Assembly: GCF_014837105.1 (NCBI RefSeq)
Contig: NZ_JACSPO010000010.1
Location: 41,375 to 105,374 of the forward strand
From: Oceanitalea stevensii
Lineage (GTDB): Bacteria; Actinomycetota; Actinomycetes; Actinomycetales; Actinomycetaceae
Length of the DNA stretch: 64,000 bases
Direction of reading: 5' to 3'
Part shown: piece after piece, positions 1 through 7,957 of the stretch
Position numbering within the stretch: the first letter of the stretch is position 1
Layout: the number at the start of each line of letters is the position of its first letter
Translations under genes and position numbers: made by a program
The notes under the pieces: generated by a model
What the model was told of the DNA's origin: nothing
What the model saw: only the letters and a program-made list of their open reading frames with translations
Databases searched by the model: none

Positions 1-39
1 GGCGGCGTCGAAGACGGTGGTCAGACGCGTGATCCTCAT
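1..39 (-). CDS. 5' end of an unidentified gene (partial)
   Basis: Only the first 13 codons are inside the window, reading MRITRLTTVFDAA from an ATG at 39. A purine-rich GGGAGGGACC lies just upstream on the same strand and is a good ribosome site, so the start is credible. The gene runs divergently from the potassium uptake operon. Too little is present to name a product. Confidence 0.4.
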   Translation of the reverse strand, partial: MRITRLTTVFDAA

Positions 40-147
40 GGTGGGTCCCTCCCTCGGGTGCGGGCCACGCTAGCGGGCACCGCGGCCGAGGGGAACGGCC
101 CCTCGCGGGTGTGGGCGTGAGGGCCCCGGTGGGTCTACAGTCCTCGC

Positions 148-1518
148 GTGCCACACACGGGTCACACGCGACCTTCCCTCCGCCGGCGATCCCCGGCCCA
201 CCCCGCACAGGTCATCGTGGCGAGCTACGCCGCCGCGCTCGCCGCCGGCACCGGGCTCCTCATGCTCCCCGTCTCGGTGACCCCGGAGGCGGGCGGCAGC
301 GCCGGCCTCGTCGACGCGCTCTTCACGGCGGGCTCGGCCGTCTCGGTGACCGGCCTGATCGTCGTCGACACCGCCACCTACTGGAGCGGCTTCGGGCACG
401 TCGTCATCCTCGCGCTCATCGAGCTCGGGGGTCTGGGGCTCATGACCTTCGCGTCGCTGCTCGGCCTCCTGCTCGTCCACCGCCTGGGCCTGCGCTCGCG
501 CATGGCCACGAGCGCCTCCCTCGGCACCCCGACCACCGGGGACCTGCGCGAGCTCGTCGTCGGGATCGCCAAGGTGGCCCTCACCGTCCAGGCCGCCACC
601 GCCGTCGTCCTGGCGGCACGCTTCGCGCTCACCTACGACTACCCGCCCGGGCAGGCGCTGTGGCACGGCGTCTTCCACGCCGGCTCGGCCTTCAACAACG
701 CCGGTTTCGCGCTGTACTCCGACAACGTCATGGGCTTCGTCGCAGACCCCTGGGTGTGCCTGCCCCTCGCCGTCGCCGTCATCCTCGGTGGCGTCGGCTT
801 CCCGGTCTTCATCGAGCTGCGCCGCCACGTGCGCGTGCCGCGGCTGTGGAGCATGAACACCCGCATCGTGCTCGCGGGCACCGCCGTCCTGCTCGTCGGG
901 GGCACCGTGACGATCACCGCCCTCGAGTGGGACAACCCGGGGACCCTCGGCCCGCTCGACGTGCCGGCGAAGCTGCTCGCGGGCTTCTTCGCCGCCACCG
1001 TCGCGCGCACCGCAGGCTTCAACTCGGTGGACACCGCGGAGATGAACACCCAGACGTGGTTCGCCCAGGACGTCCTCATGTTCATCGGCGCCGGCCCGGC
1101 GGGCACCGCCGGCGGCATCAAGATCACGACGGCGGCCGTCCTGCTCGCCATCGTCCTCACCGAGATCCGCGGCGAGGGCGCCGTCAACGTCTTCGGCAAA
1201 CGGCTCTCCCGCTCCGTGCACCGCCAGGCCATCACGGTGCTCACGCTCTCCGTCGCCGTCGTCATGGGGAGCACGTGGGCGCTGCTCATCACCACCCAGT
1301 TCACCCTGGACCAGCTCGTCTTCGAGGTGATCTCGGCCTTCGCCACGGTGGGTCTGTCCACCGGGATCACCCACCTCCTGCCCGACGGCGGGCAGCTGCT
1401 GCTCGTCGTCGTCATGTTCGCGGGCCGGGTGGGTCCCGTCACGCTCGCGACGGCACTGGCGCTGCGTTCCCGCAAGCGCCTGTACGAACTCCCGAAGGAG
1501 AGACCCCTCATTGGCTGA
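148..1518 (+). CDS. ktrB: TrkH/KtrB-family potassium channel subunit
   Basis: This is the membrane pore of a sodium- or proton-coupled K+ uptake system. The 456-residue protein is hydrophobic throughout. It carries the four pore-loop repeats of the family: SAVSVTGLIV near residues 63-72, HAGSAFNNAGFAL near 177, ARTAGFNSVD near 287 and ATVGLSTGIT near 399, each with the selectivity-filter glycine. The size matches KtrB better than the longer proteobacterial TrkH. The start is a GTG; the N-terminal tail is basic and probably cytoplasmic. The stop overlaps the next gene by 8 nt, so pore and gating subunit are translationally coupled. The family assignment is firm; coupling-ion preference cannot be read from the sequence. 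Confidence 0.93.
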   Translation: MPHTGHTRPSLRRRSPAHPAQVIVASYAAALAAGTGLLMLPVSVTPEAGGSAGLVDALFTAGSAVSVTGLIVVDTATYWSGFGHVVILALIELGGLGLMTFASLLGLLLVHRLGLRSRMATSASLGTPTTGDLRELVVGIAKVALTVQAATAVVLAARFALTYDYPPGQALWHGVFHAGSAFNNAGFALYSDNVMGFVADPWVCLPLAVAVILGGVGFPVFIELRRHVRVPRLWSMNTRIVLAGTAVLLVGGTVTITALEWDNPGTLGPLDVPAKLLAGFFAATVARTAGFNSVDTAEMNTQTWFAQDVLMFIGAGPAGTAGGIKITTAAVLLAIVLTEIRGEGAVNVFGKRLSRSVHRQAITVLTLSVAVVMGSTWALLITTQFTLDQLVFEVISAFATVGLSTGITHLLPDGGQLLLVVVMFAGRVGPVTLATALALRSRKRLYELPKERPLIG

Positions 1519-2209
1519 GCACCTTCGCCCCCGCCGCCGCGGCATCACCTCCCTGGGGCGCGACGACTCCGTCGTCGTCATCGGCCTGGGCCGCTTCGGC
1601 CAGGCACTGGCCCTGGAGCTCGCCGCGTCCGGCGTCGACGTCCTCGGCATCGACACGGACGAGACGATCGTCCAGGACCTCAACGGCCGCCTCACCCAGG
1701 TGGTCCGCGCGGATGCCACCCGCGAGGAGGTGCTCCGCCAGCTCGGTGTCGCCGACCTCAGCCACGCCGTCGTCGCGATCGGCTCGAGCATGGAGGCCTC
1801 GATCCTCACGAGCTCGTGGCTGCTGCGCCTGGCCGTGCCGCACGTGTGGGCCAAGGCCATCACGGCGGCCCACGGGCAGATCCTCACCCAGCTGGGCGTC
1901 CACCACGTCGTCTACCCGGAGAGCGACATGGGCCGGCGGGTGGCGCACCTGCTGCGGGGCACCATCGCCGAGTACCTCGACCTCGGGGGCGGCTTCGCGA
2001 TGGTGACCGCGGCGGCACCGGAGGCGATGACCGGCCGGCCCCTGGACAAGGTCGGCTTCCGCAAGAAGCACAACCTCAACGTCGTCGCGGTGCGCCAGCC
2101 CGACGGCAGCTGGGGGCACGCCACCGGTGAGACCGTGCTCGCCAAGGGCGACACGATCATCGTCGTCGGCCCGGCCGCCGTCGCCGAGCGCTTCATGGAG
2201 ATGACCTGA
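1511..2209 (+). CDS. ktrA: TrkA/KtrA-type RCK regulatory subunit
   Basis: This cytoplasmic nucleotide-binding subunit gates the preceding K+ channel. The N-terminal Rossmann fold starts with VVVIGLGRFGQALALEL near residue 21, a GxGxxG dinucleotide site, followed by the acidic GIDTDE that contacts the ribose. The C-terminal third is an RCK-C (TrkA-C) domain. One RCK module in 232 residues is the KtrA arrangement; TrkA has two. The start is TTG at 1511 inside the end of ktrB, chosen because GAAGGAG at 1494-1500 is correctly spaced and MAEHLRPRRR precedes the fold. A weak start codon overlapping the pore gene may hold its level below that of the pore. Confidence 0.92.
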   Translation: MAEHLRPRRRGITSLGRDDSVVVIGLGRFGQALALELAASGVDVLGIDTDETIVQDLNGRLTQVVRADATREEVLRQLGVADLSHAVVAIGSSMEASILTSSWLLRLAVPHVWAKAITAAHGQILTQLGVHHVVYPESDMGRRVAHLLRGTIAEYLDLGGGFAMVTAAAPEAMTGRPLDKVGFRKKHNLNVVAVRQPDGSWGHATGETVLAKGDTIIVVGPAAVAERFMEMT

Positions 2210-2224
2210 CGCGCCACCCCCCAC

Positions 2225-2240
2225 GTCGTCACGAGACGAC
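2225..2240. terminator. Small hairpin after the ktrBA operon
   Basis: GTCGTC and GACGAC pair across a 4-nt loop a few bases beyond the ktrA stop. The stem is only 6 bp and no T-run follows, so termination is uncertain. Confidence 0.3.
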
Positions 2241-2405
2241 AAACGCGCCCCCGCGAGCGCCGTCGACCGCTAGTGTGGGCACACGCACAGACCTCGAGCC
2301 GGTTCGCACGTGCCGGTGGGGGGCCGACGACGGCGCTACTTCTCGGGCGGGGAGTGGCGCCGCCGTCGTGCGGACGCCGACGGCAGGGCCTCCCGGCGGG
2401 AGCGG

Positions 2406-2411
2406 TACCCT
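2406..2411 (+). promoter_or_regulatory. Possible -10 box of the amidase gene
   Basis: TACCCT fits the actinobacterial TANNNT -10 pattern 31 nt before the ATG. No convincing -35 is visible. A second TAGTGT at about 2271 is an alternative. Confidence 0.25.
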
Positions 2412-2441
2412 CGGCCGGAGGTCGTCGGAGGGAGAAGCACC

Positions 2442-3242
2442 ATGGCGCTGACCGTGGCGGTGGCGCAGTTCGCGCCCGGGCAGGACAAGGCCGCGAACCT
2501 GCGGACCATCGAGGAGCACCTGCGCACGGCGGCCGGCCGCGGCGCGCGGCTCGCGGTGCTGCCCGAGTTCTCCGTCTTCACCGCGCCGGCCATGGATGAG
2601 CGCTTCGTCGCGAGTGCCGAGCCGCTGGACGGGCCGAGCGTCGGGCGGCTGCGGGAGCTGTCGGCCGAGCTGGGCCTCACCGTCGTCGCCGGCGTCAACG
2701 AGGCCGCCGACGGCGAGCGGATCCGCAACGCGCTCGTCGGCCTCCAGGACGGGGAGCTGCGCGCGGTCTACCGCAAGGTCCACCTCTACGACGCCTTCGG
2801 CTACCGGGAGTCCGACCGCGTCATGGCGGCCGACCCGCAGGAGGCCGCGCTGCTCGAGGTCGACGGCTTCACCGTGGGCCTGCAGACCTGCTACGACGTT
2901 CGCTTCCCCGAGGTCTCCCGCACGCTCGTCGACGCCGGCGCAGACGTCCTCGCCGTCCCCGCCGCCTGGGCGCCGGGGCCGCTCAAGGAGTACCACTGGG
3001 GCACGCTGCTGCGGGCGCGGGCGATCGAGAACACCGTCTACGTGCTTGGCGCGGACCAGACGGGGCCGACGAGCGTCGGCAGCAGCGTCGTCCTCGACCC
3101 CATGGGCGTCGCGCTGGCCGCGGCCGGAGAGGCGCCCGGCGTGGCCGTGGCCCAGCTGGACCGCGCCCGCCTGGAGCAGGTGCGCGGGACCAACCCGGCG
3201 CTGGTCCTGCGCCGCTACCGGGTGTCCCCCAAGGAGAGCTGA
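2442..3242 (+). CDS. Nitrilase-superfamily carbon-nitrogen hydrolase
   Basis: This is a cytoplasmic amidase of the Nit/omega-amidase branch, which hydrolyses non-peptide C-N bonds. Family members repair deaminated glutathione or act on omega-amides; the substrate here is not determined. The Glu-Lys-Cys triad is clear: E42 in LPEFSVF, K112 in YRKVHLYD and C150 in LQTCYDVRFPE. The 266-residue length is typical of a single-domain enzyme. The ATG at 2442 is chosen because GGAGGGAG stands 8-10 nt upstream and the protein then begins with the family's strand MALTVAVAQF. Longer in-frame versions add a low-complexity arginine-rich stretch. The gene stands alone between the potassium operon and a lipoprotein gene. 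Confidence 0.9.
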   Translation: MALTVAVAQFAPGQDKAANLRTIEEHLRTAAGRGARLAVLPEFSVFTAPAMDERFVASAEPLDGPSVGRLRELSAELGLTVVAGVNEAADGERIRNALVGLQDGELRAVYRKVHLYDAFGYRESDRVMAADPQEAALLEVDGFTVGLQTCYDVRFPEVSRTLVDAGADVLAVPAAWAPGPLKEYHWGTLLRARAIENTVYVLGADQTGPTSVGSSVVLDPMGVALAAAGEAPGVAVAQLDRARLEQVRGTNPALVLRRYRVSPKES

Positions 3243-3256
3243 GCAGCCCCGGACGG

Positions 3257-3287
3257 TTGCGTCCGATTTGGCGCACATGCCTATACA
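3257..3287 (+). promoter_or_regulatory. Candidate promoter of the lipoprotein gene
   Basis: TTGCGT at 3257-3262 and TATACA at 3282-3287 resemble -35 and -10 boxes with a long 19-nt spacer, 42 nt before the ATG. The TATACAAT stretch is strikingly AT-rich for this genome. Confidence 0.45.
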
Positions 3288-3328
3288 ATTTCGCGGGCGG
3301 CAACGGGTGCCGCCGGACGGAGGCAACG

Positions 3329-4174
3329 ATGCGCTCGAACATCCGGATGGCAACTGTCGTCCTCAGCCTGGGCCTTGTCGTGGCCGCGTGCTCCGACGCG
3401 GAGGAGGCGCCGGCGGACGCCACGCCCAGCTCCACCGCTGAGTCACCGGCACCGACGACCGAGAGCACCGAGGCCGCGGACCACGGCGCCCACGGGGCGC
3501 ACGGCGCCGAGGACCACGACGCCGCAGCCGCAGCGGCCACCGGCCCGGTCGCCGCCTCCGTGCTCGGCACCTCGACCGGCACCTACGGCCCCCTCGACGA
3601 GGGCCTGGGCAGCGGGACGAACACGCTGGTCGTCGAGGGCACCGTGACGCTCGTCAAGGACGAGTACGGCACCCAGATGTCCACCAACGTCACCGGCCTC
3701 ACCTCCGGTGCGCCCCACCCCGCCCACCTGCACGACGGCTCGTGCACCGAGTTCGGCGGGCACTACATGCACGACCACGCCGGCCCGCCCGAGCCGCCGA
3801 ACGAGATCTGGCTGTCCTCGTCCAACGACCCGGCCGGCCCGCTCGAGCCGAGCCAGACCGGCAGCGCGCTCGGCTCCGGCGGGGCCGACTGGGTCCCGCG
3901 CGAGACGCCGCTGTCGATGATGATCCACGACTCCGAGTTCCCCGGTCTGCCCATCGCCTGCGCGGACTTCGCCGCCTACGACGGTGCGGTCACCCTCGTG
4001 CTCGAGCCTGCCGAGGACGGCGTCGAGGCGATCGAGTACTCCCTCGACGGCGGCGAGTGGCTGGCCTACGAGGGCCCGGTCGAGATCGCCGACGCCGGCG
4101 AGCACACCGTGGCGTACGCGCCCGCGGGCGAGCACGACGACGCCCCGGAGATCTCCTTCACCCTCGCCGGCTGA
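3329..4174 (+). CDS. Secreted lipoprotein with CHRD-like and OmpL47-like domains
   Basis: This is an exported, lipid-anchored protein of 281 residues. The signal peptide ends in a lipobox (VVAAC, Cys near residue 20), then comes a Ser/Thr/Pro/Glu-rich linker with a His-rich patch (DHGAHGAHGAEDHD). The central domain has HPAHLHDGSC followed by GHYMHDHAGPPE, resembling the metal-site region of CHRD and Cu/Zn superoxide dismutase-like domains. About the last 60 residues contain IEYSLDGGEWLAYEGPVEI and GEHTVAYAPAGEHDD, an Ig-like OmpL47-type module. The many His and acidic residues suggest metal binding outside the membrane, but this is inference. GGAGG sits 6-8 nt before the ATG. Confidence 0.75.
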   Translation: MRSNIRMATVVLSLGLVVAACSDAEEAPADATPSSTAESPAPTTESTEAADHGAHGAHGAEDHDAAAAAATGPVAASVLGTSTGTYGPLDEGLGSGTNTLVVEGTVTLVKDEYGTQMSTNVTGLTSGAPHPAHLHDGSCTEFGGHYMHDHAGPPEPPNEIWLSSSNDPAGPLEPSQTGSALGSGGADWVPRETPLSMMIHDSEFPGLPIACADFAAYDGAVTLVLEPAEDGVEAIEYSLDGGEWLAYEGPVEIADAGEHTVAYAPAGEHDDAPEISFTLAG

Positions 4175-4232
4175 GGCAGCGGCAGCAGCGGCAGCCGGCA
4201 GCCGGGCCAGCCTGCCGGCCCGGTCCGATCCC

Positions 4233-4292
4233 CGCTGCTGAGACCGAGCTGCGCGGCTGACATATCAGCAGCGCAGCTCGGTCTCAGCAGCG
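4233..4292. terminator. Long hairpin H1 between convergent genes
   Basis: The element has a 22-bp uninterrupted outer stem, one G/A mismatch, an inner GCTGA/TCAGC stem and a 4-nt CATA loop. It lies between the convergent lipoprotein and MarR genes and probably ends transcription from both sides. Its core recurs inverted at 6334-6393 with compensated base changes in the outer stem, so it is also a member of a repeat family. Confidence 0.8.
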
Positions 4293-4324
4293 AGGTCCGG
4301 GGCTGCTGCTCCAGGACCACCAGG

Positions 4325-4750
4325 TCACCCGGAGGGGTCGGTGACCTCCCGCAGCCGGATCAGCGCCTCCCGCAGGCACTCGGCCAGCTGGGCGCCGAGG
4401 TGCTCCTCCCACTCGCGTTCCACCGCGGCCACCACCTGCAGCGCCTGCTCGGCGGCCACACGGCCCTGCGGTGTGAAGCGGATGAGGCGGGCCCGCCCGT
4501 CGGCCGGGTCCGGGACCCGCTCGACGAGCCCCTTCTCCTCGAGCGCGACGACCAGCAGGCTCGCCGTCTGCTTCGTCACCTGCGCCTGCCGCGCGAGGTC
4601 GGTGAGCCGCGACCCGCCGTCAGCGATCCGCTGCGCGAGCCGGGCCTGGGCCGGCGTCACGTCGAAGCCGGCCGCCCGCATCGCGCCGACCACCCGCTCG
4701 TCCATGGCCCGGTAGGAGACGAACATCATCGTCGCGAGATCCATCGGCAC
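4325..4750 (-). CDS. MarR-family transcriptional regulator
   Basis: This is a 141-residue winged-helix DNA-binding protein, the usual MarR size. The recognition region reads LTDLARQAQVTKQTASLLV near residues 49-67 and the wing is ERVPDPADGRARLIRFT, with the conserved Asp-Arg pair. The flanking helices form the dimer interface. It is divergent from the O-methyltransferase gene with only 66 nt between them, so it most likely represses that gene and itself in response to a small ligand. A GTCAG/CTGAC inverted repeat in the gap is a candidate operator. The start could also be the Met two codons in (MDLATMM). Confidence 0.88.
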   Translation of the reverse strand: MPMDLATMMFVSYRAMDERVVGAMRAAGFDVTPAQARLAQRIADGGSRLTDLARQAQVTKQTASLLVVALEEKGLVERVPDPADGRARLIRFTPQGRVAAEQALQVVAAVEREWEEHLGAQLAECLREALIRLREVTDPSG

Positions 4751-4756
4751 ACCCCC

Positions 4757-4786
4757 TTGACAGCGGTCAGGTACGGAGGAAACTAG
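4757..4786 (+). promoter_or_regulatory. Candidate methyltransferase promoter
   Basis: A consensus TTGACA at 4757-4762 is followed after 18 nt by AACTAG at 4781-4786, about 30 nt before the methyltransferase ATG. The -35 is strong and the -10 weak, as expected of a regulated promoter. Confidence 0.5.
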
Positions 4787-4800
4787 TCAGCAACACTGAC
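4786..4800. promoter_or_regulatory. Candidate MarR operator
   Basis: GTCAG-N5-CTGAC forms an inverted repeat that starts at the proposed -10 and covers the likely transcription start of the divergent methyltransferase gene. A third GTCAG half-site lies at 4766-4770. Confidence 0.4.
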
Positions 4801-4816
4801 CATCATAGGGGTCATC

Positions 4817-5908
4817 ATGAGCAGGGTTCCTCCCACCCGGCTCGTCCGGGCCGCGACCACGGTCCGGACGACGGTCCAGAAGCTCGCCGCGCGCATGGTG
4901 CCGCCCGAGGTCGGCGTGCTCGAGCTGGCCTCCGGCTTCATGGCGACGCACGCGGTCTACGCCGCGACGCGCCTCCGCATCCCGGACACGCTCGTCGCCG
5001 GCCCGCTGTCCCCCGCCGACGTCGCCGCGCGGGTCGGCACGCACGAGGACGCGACGCACCGCCTGCTGCGGGCGTGCGCCATGTGGGGCGTCTTCAGCGA
5101 GGAGCCCGACGGCCGCTTCGCGCTGACACCGCTGGCGGACCGGCTGCGCACGGGAACGCGTGACTCCATGCGCGCCGTCGTCCTCATGCTCGGCGACCCG
5201 AGCTACCAACGGGTCTGGGCGGAGCTCGCCACGACCGTCCGGACGGGCGAACCGGGCGCCGAGCGGGCCCTCGGCCGGTCGATATGGGAGCACCTGGAGC
5301 ACGACGCCGAGTTCGGCGACGTCTTCCACGCGGCCATGACCCGTCTCTCCGCCCTGGACTGGCCCGCGGTCTCCGCCGTGTACGACTTCACCCGCTTCTC
5401 CCGGGTCGTCGACCTCGGTGGCGGGCACGGGCAGCTCCTCGCCCTCGTGCTCGGGGCCGCCCCCGCCGCCGAGGGGGTGCTCGTCGAGCGCTCGTCCATG
5501 GCCGACGGCGCTGCCCGCCTGCTCGGGGAGGCCGGCCTCGGCGACCGCTACCGGTTCGAGGCCGGGTCGTTCTTCGACACGGTTCCTCCCGACGGCGACC
5601 TCTACCTCCTGCGCCGCGTGCTCCACGACTACGACGACGCCCAGGCCGCCGCGATCCTCACCACCCTGCGCGAGCACGTGCGCGAACGCGCGACCCTCCT
5701 CGTGCTCGACGGCGTCGTCCCACCGGGGAACACGCCGGACTTCTCCAAGGCGCTCGACCTCGACATGATGCTGTTCGTCGGTGGCCGCGAGCGCACCGAG
5801 CCCCAGTGGCGCGCCCTGCTGGCCGACACCGGGTTCCGGACCACGCGGATCGTCCCCACGGTCTCGCCCGTCTCCCTCATCGAAGCCGTCCCGGGCAGGA
5901 AGCCATGA
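4817..5908 (+). CDS. SAM-dependent O-methyltransferase (methyltransf_2 family)
   Basis: This enzyme transfers a methyl group from S-adenosylmethionine to a hydroxyl of a small, probably aromatic or polyketide-like substrate. The 363 residues comprise an N-terminal winged-helix dimerisation domain (about 40-120) and a C-terminal Rossmann methyltransferase. VVDLGGGHGQLL near 196-207 binds SAM, and LLRRVLHDYDD near 260-270 carries the general-base histidine of this family. The substrate cannot be inferred. It is divergent from a MarR regulator and overlaps the next membrane-protein gene by ATGA, suggesting a ligand-induced two-gene operon. The set is bracketed by hairpins H1 and H2. Confidence 0.85.
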   Translation: MSRVPPTRLVRAATTVRTTVQKLAARMVPPEVGVLELASGFMATHAVYAATRLRIPDTLVAGPLSPADVAARVGTHEDATHRLLRACAMWGVFSEEPDGRFALTPLADRLRTGTRDSMRAVVLMLGDPSYQRVWAELATTVRTGEPGAERALGRSIWEHLEHDAEFGDVFHAAMTRLSALDWPAVSAVYDFTRFSRVVDLGGGHGQLLALVLGAAPAAEGVLVERSSMADGAARLLGEAGLGDRYRFEAGSFFDTVPPDGDLYLLRRVLHDYDDAQAAAILTTLREHVRERATLLVLDGVVPPGNTPDFSKALDLDMMLFVGGRERTEPQWRALLADTGFRTTRIVPTVSPVSLIEAVPGRKP

Positions 5909-6303
5909 GCACGTTCGCCCAGATCTGCGCCGCTCTGGCGGCGGTCATCGTCATCGCCGTCTCCCCCTTGGAGGCCTTCTACATCCACCGCCCCCGGGTC
6001 CAGCGCTTCCTCGGCATCGAGCCGGACGGCCTTTCGAACGTCCACCTGTGGTCCTTCTGCATCGGGGCACGCAACGCCCTGGTCGGCGTCGGCACGCTCG
6101 TGGGGCTGGGCATGGTGAACCTCGGCGACCCCGCCGCCGGCACCGTCCTCGTCGTCGCCTGCCTGGTGTACCTGCTGCTCTCCTCGCTGTCCATGGGCCT
6201 GGCCGACGCGCTCGGCTACTGGCGGCCGCGCGGGAAGAGCGTCAAGGGCACCGTCGCGTCGTCCGTGCTGCCGGCCGCCGCGCTCGTCGCCGTCGCGCTC
6301 TGA
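5905..6303 (+). CDS. DUF1304-like small membrane protein
   Basis: This 132-residue integral membrane protein has about four hydrophobic helices. Early residues PLEAFYIHRP and the following WSFCIGARNALVG and SSLSMGLADALGYWRPRG fit the DUF1304 family, whose function is unknown. The ATG at 5905 overlaps the methyltransferase stop (ATGA), so it is translationally coupled. It may help handle the hydrophobic substrate or product of the methyltransferase, but that rests only on gene order. Confidence 0.75.
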   Translation: MSTFAQICAALAAVIVIAVSPLEAFYIHRPRVQRFLGIEPDGLSNVHLWSFCIGARNALVGVGTLVGLGMVNLGDPAAGTVLVVACLVYLLLSSLSMGLADALGYWRPRGKSVKGTVASSVLPAAALVAVAL

Positions 6304-6333
6304 GACGGCGGCCGGCGCCCCCTCCCCTGTCCT

Positions 6334-6393
6334 CGCTGCAGAAACGGAACTGCGCTGCTGATATGTCAGCCGCGCAGTTCCGTTTCTGCAGCG
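6334..6393. terminator. Long hairpin H2, inverted sibling of H1
   Basis: A 22-bp perfect stem, a T/C mismatch, an inner GCTGA/TCAGC stem and a TATG loop make this nearly identical in design to H1. The 16-nt core is the exact reverse complement of that of H1. It separates the convergent DUF1304 and metQ genes. Confidence 0.8.
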
Positions 6394-6434
6394 TGGTCCG
6401 CGACGTCCAACGCCCGGAGCTCAGTTGTCCCGGA

Positions 6435-7244
6435 TCACTCCACCGGGATGATGACGCCCTGGTACTCCTCCTCGATGAACTGGTCCATCTCGTCGGAGGT
6501 GAGCAGCTCGTAGAGGGTGGCGATGCGCGGGTCGTCGGCGAGCTCCGGCGTCGTCGACAGGACGTTGTAGTAGTCGCTGTCGCTCTCCTCGGCGAGGATC
6601 ATCTTGTCCTCGCCCAGGCCGGCGGGCAGCGCGAAGGCGGCGGTGACGATCGCGGCGTCCTGGTCCTCGACGGCCTGCGGCAGGGTGGCGTTCTCGATCT
6701 CGACGAACTCGATGTTGCGCGGGTTCGCGGTGATGTCGGCGATCGTGATGGGCTCCTCGGTGACCTCGATGAGGCCGTGCGCGGCGAGGAGCTTGAGGGC
6801 GCGGCCCTCGTTGGTCGGGTCGTTCGGGATCGCGACCGAGGCGCCGTCGGGCAGCTCCTCGAGCGAGCCGAAGTCGTTGGAGTACAGGCCCATCCGCGGC
6901 AGGTAGACCTCGCCGACGGAGACGAGGTCCTCGCCCATGGCCTCGTTGAAGGTCTCCATGAACGTCGTGTTCTGGAAGAGGTTGGCGTCGGCGTCGCCGT
7001 CGACCACGGCCGGGTTGGGCGTGTTGTAGTCGCTGAACTCGACGAACTCCACGGTCAGCCCCTCGGCGGGGGCGAGCTCCTCGGCGACGAAGCGGAGCAT
7101 GTCGCCGGCGGGGACGGCGAGGGCCGCCACGCGGATGGTGTCGGACTCGGCGTCGGAGGCTGCGCCGTCGTCGTCCCCTCCGCCACAGGCGGTGAGGGCG
7201 AGGGCGGCGACGACGGCGACGGGCAGGGTGCGGGTGAGGCGCAT
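6435..7244 (-). CDS. metQ: Methionine ABC transporter substrate-binding lipoprotein
   Basis: This 269-residue protein captures D/L-methionine outside the membrane and delivers it to MetNI. The signal peptide ends in a lipobox with the lipidated Cys near residue 20 (ALALTACGGG). The mature part has NlpA-family landmarks: FVEFSDYNTPNPAV, DADANLFQNTTFMETFN, and VAIPNDPTNEGRALKLL. It is the last gene of a metN-metI-metQ operon on the minus strand, 11 nt after metI. No methionine riboswitch was seen upstream of the operon. Confidence 0.93.
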   Translation of the reverse strand: MRLTRTLPVAVVAALALTACGGGDDDGAASDAESDTIRVAALAVPAGDMLRFVAEELAPAEGLTVEFVEFSDYNTPNPAVVDGDADANLFQNTTFMETFNEAMGEDLVSVGEVYLPRMGLYSNDFGSLEELPDGASVAIPNDPTNEGRALKLLAAHGLIEVTEEPITIADITANPRNIEFVEIENATLPQAVEDQDAAIVTAAFALPAGLGEDKMILAEESDSDYYNVLSTTPELADDPRIATLYELLTSDEMDQFIEEEYQGVIIPVE

Positions 7245-7255
7245 GGATCTACTTT

Positions 7256-7957
7256 CTAGCGGTGGGACGCACGTCGGGCGACGTAGTTGCCGGCCGACTG
7301 GAGGATCTGGACGAGGACGACGAGGAGCACGACGACGACGAGCATGTACTCGAGGCTGTAGCGCTGGTACCCGTAGCGGAAGGCCACGTCCCCGAGCCCG
7401 CCGCCACCGACGGCCCCGACCATCGCGGAGTAGCCGATGAGGCCGACGACGGTCGTCGACAGTCCCAGCGTGAGGGCGGGGACCGCCTCGGCGAGGAGGA
7501 CCTTGAACATGATCGTGCGCCTGGTGGCGCCGAGGGAGACGGCGGCGTCGATGACCCCGCGGGGCACCTCGCGGACCGCGATCTCCACGAGCCGGGCGAA
7601 GAACGGGATGCCGGCGATGGTGAGCGGGACGATCGAGGCCGTCGGGCCGATGAAGGTGCCGACGACCAGCCGGGTGAAGGGGATGAGCAGGATCATGAGG
7701 ATGATGAACGGGATCGAGCGGCCGATGTTGACGACGACGTCGAGAGTCCGGTTCACCACCTTGCCCAGCGCACGGGAGCCGAAGGGCTTGGCGTAGAGGC
7801 CGTCCTTCTCGGTGGTGACGAGGAGGACGCCGACGGCGGTCCCGACGACCACGGTGAACAGCAGCGCGACAAAGACCATGTAGAGCGTCTGCCACGTGCC
7901 GCGGGAGACGATCTCGACGAGGTCGGACCAGAAGTCCGGGTCGTTGCGGTCGATCAT
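7256..7957 (-). CDS. metI: Methionine ABC transporter permease
   Basis: This membrane subunit forms the methionine channel. The 233 residues give five or six transmembrane helices. The cytoplasmic EAA loop that docks with the ATPase is VIDAAVSLGATRRTIMFKVL. The length and the single compact BPD_transp_1 domain are typical of MetI. Its ATG overlaps the metN stop by 4 nt, which keeps permease and ATPase in step. Confidence 0.94.
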   Translation of the reverse strand: MIDRNDPDFWSDLVEIVSRGTWQTLYMVFVALLFTVVVGTAVGVLLVTTEKDGLYAKPFGSRALGKVVNRTLDVVVNIGRSIPFIILMILLIPFTRLVVGTFIGPTASIVPLTIAGIPFFARLVEIAVREVPRGVIDAAVSLGATRRTIMFKVLLAEAVPALTLGLSTTVVGLIGYSAMVGAVGGGGLGDVAFRYGYQRYSLEYMLVVVVLLVVLVQILQSAGNYVARRASHR

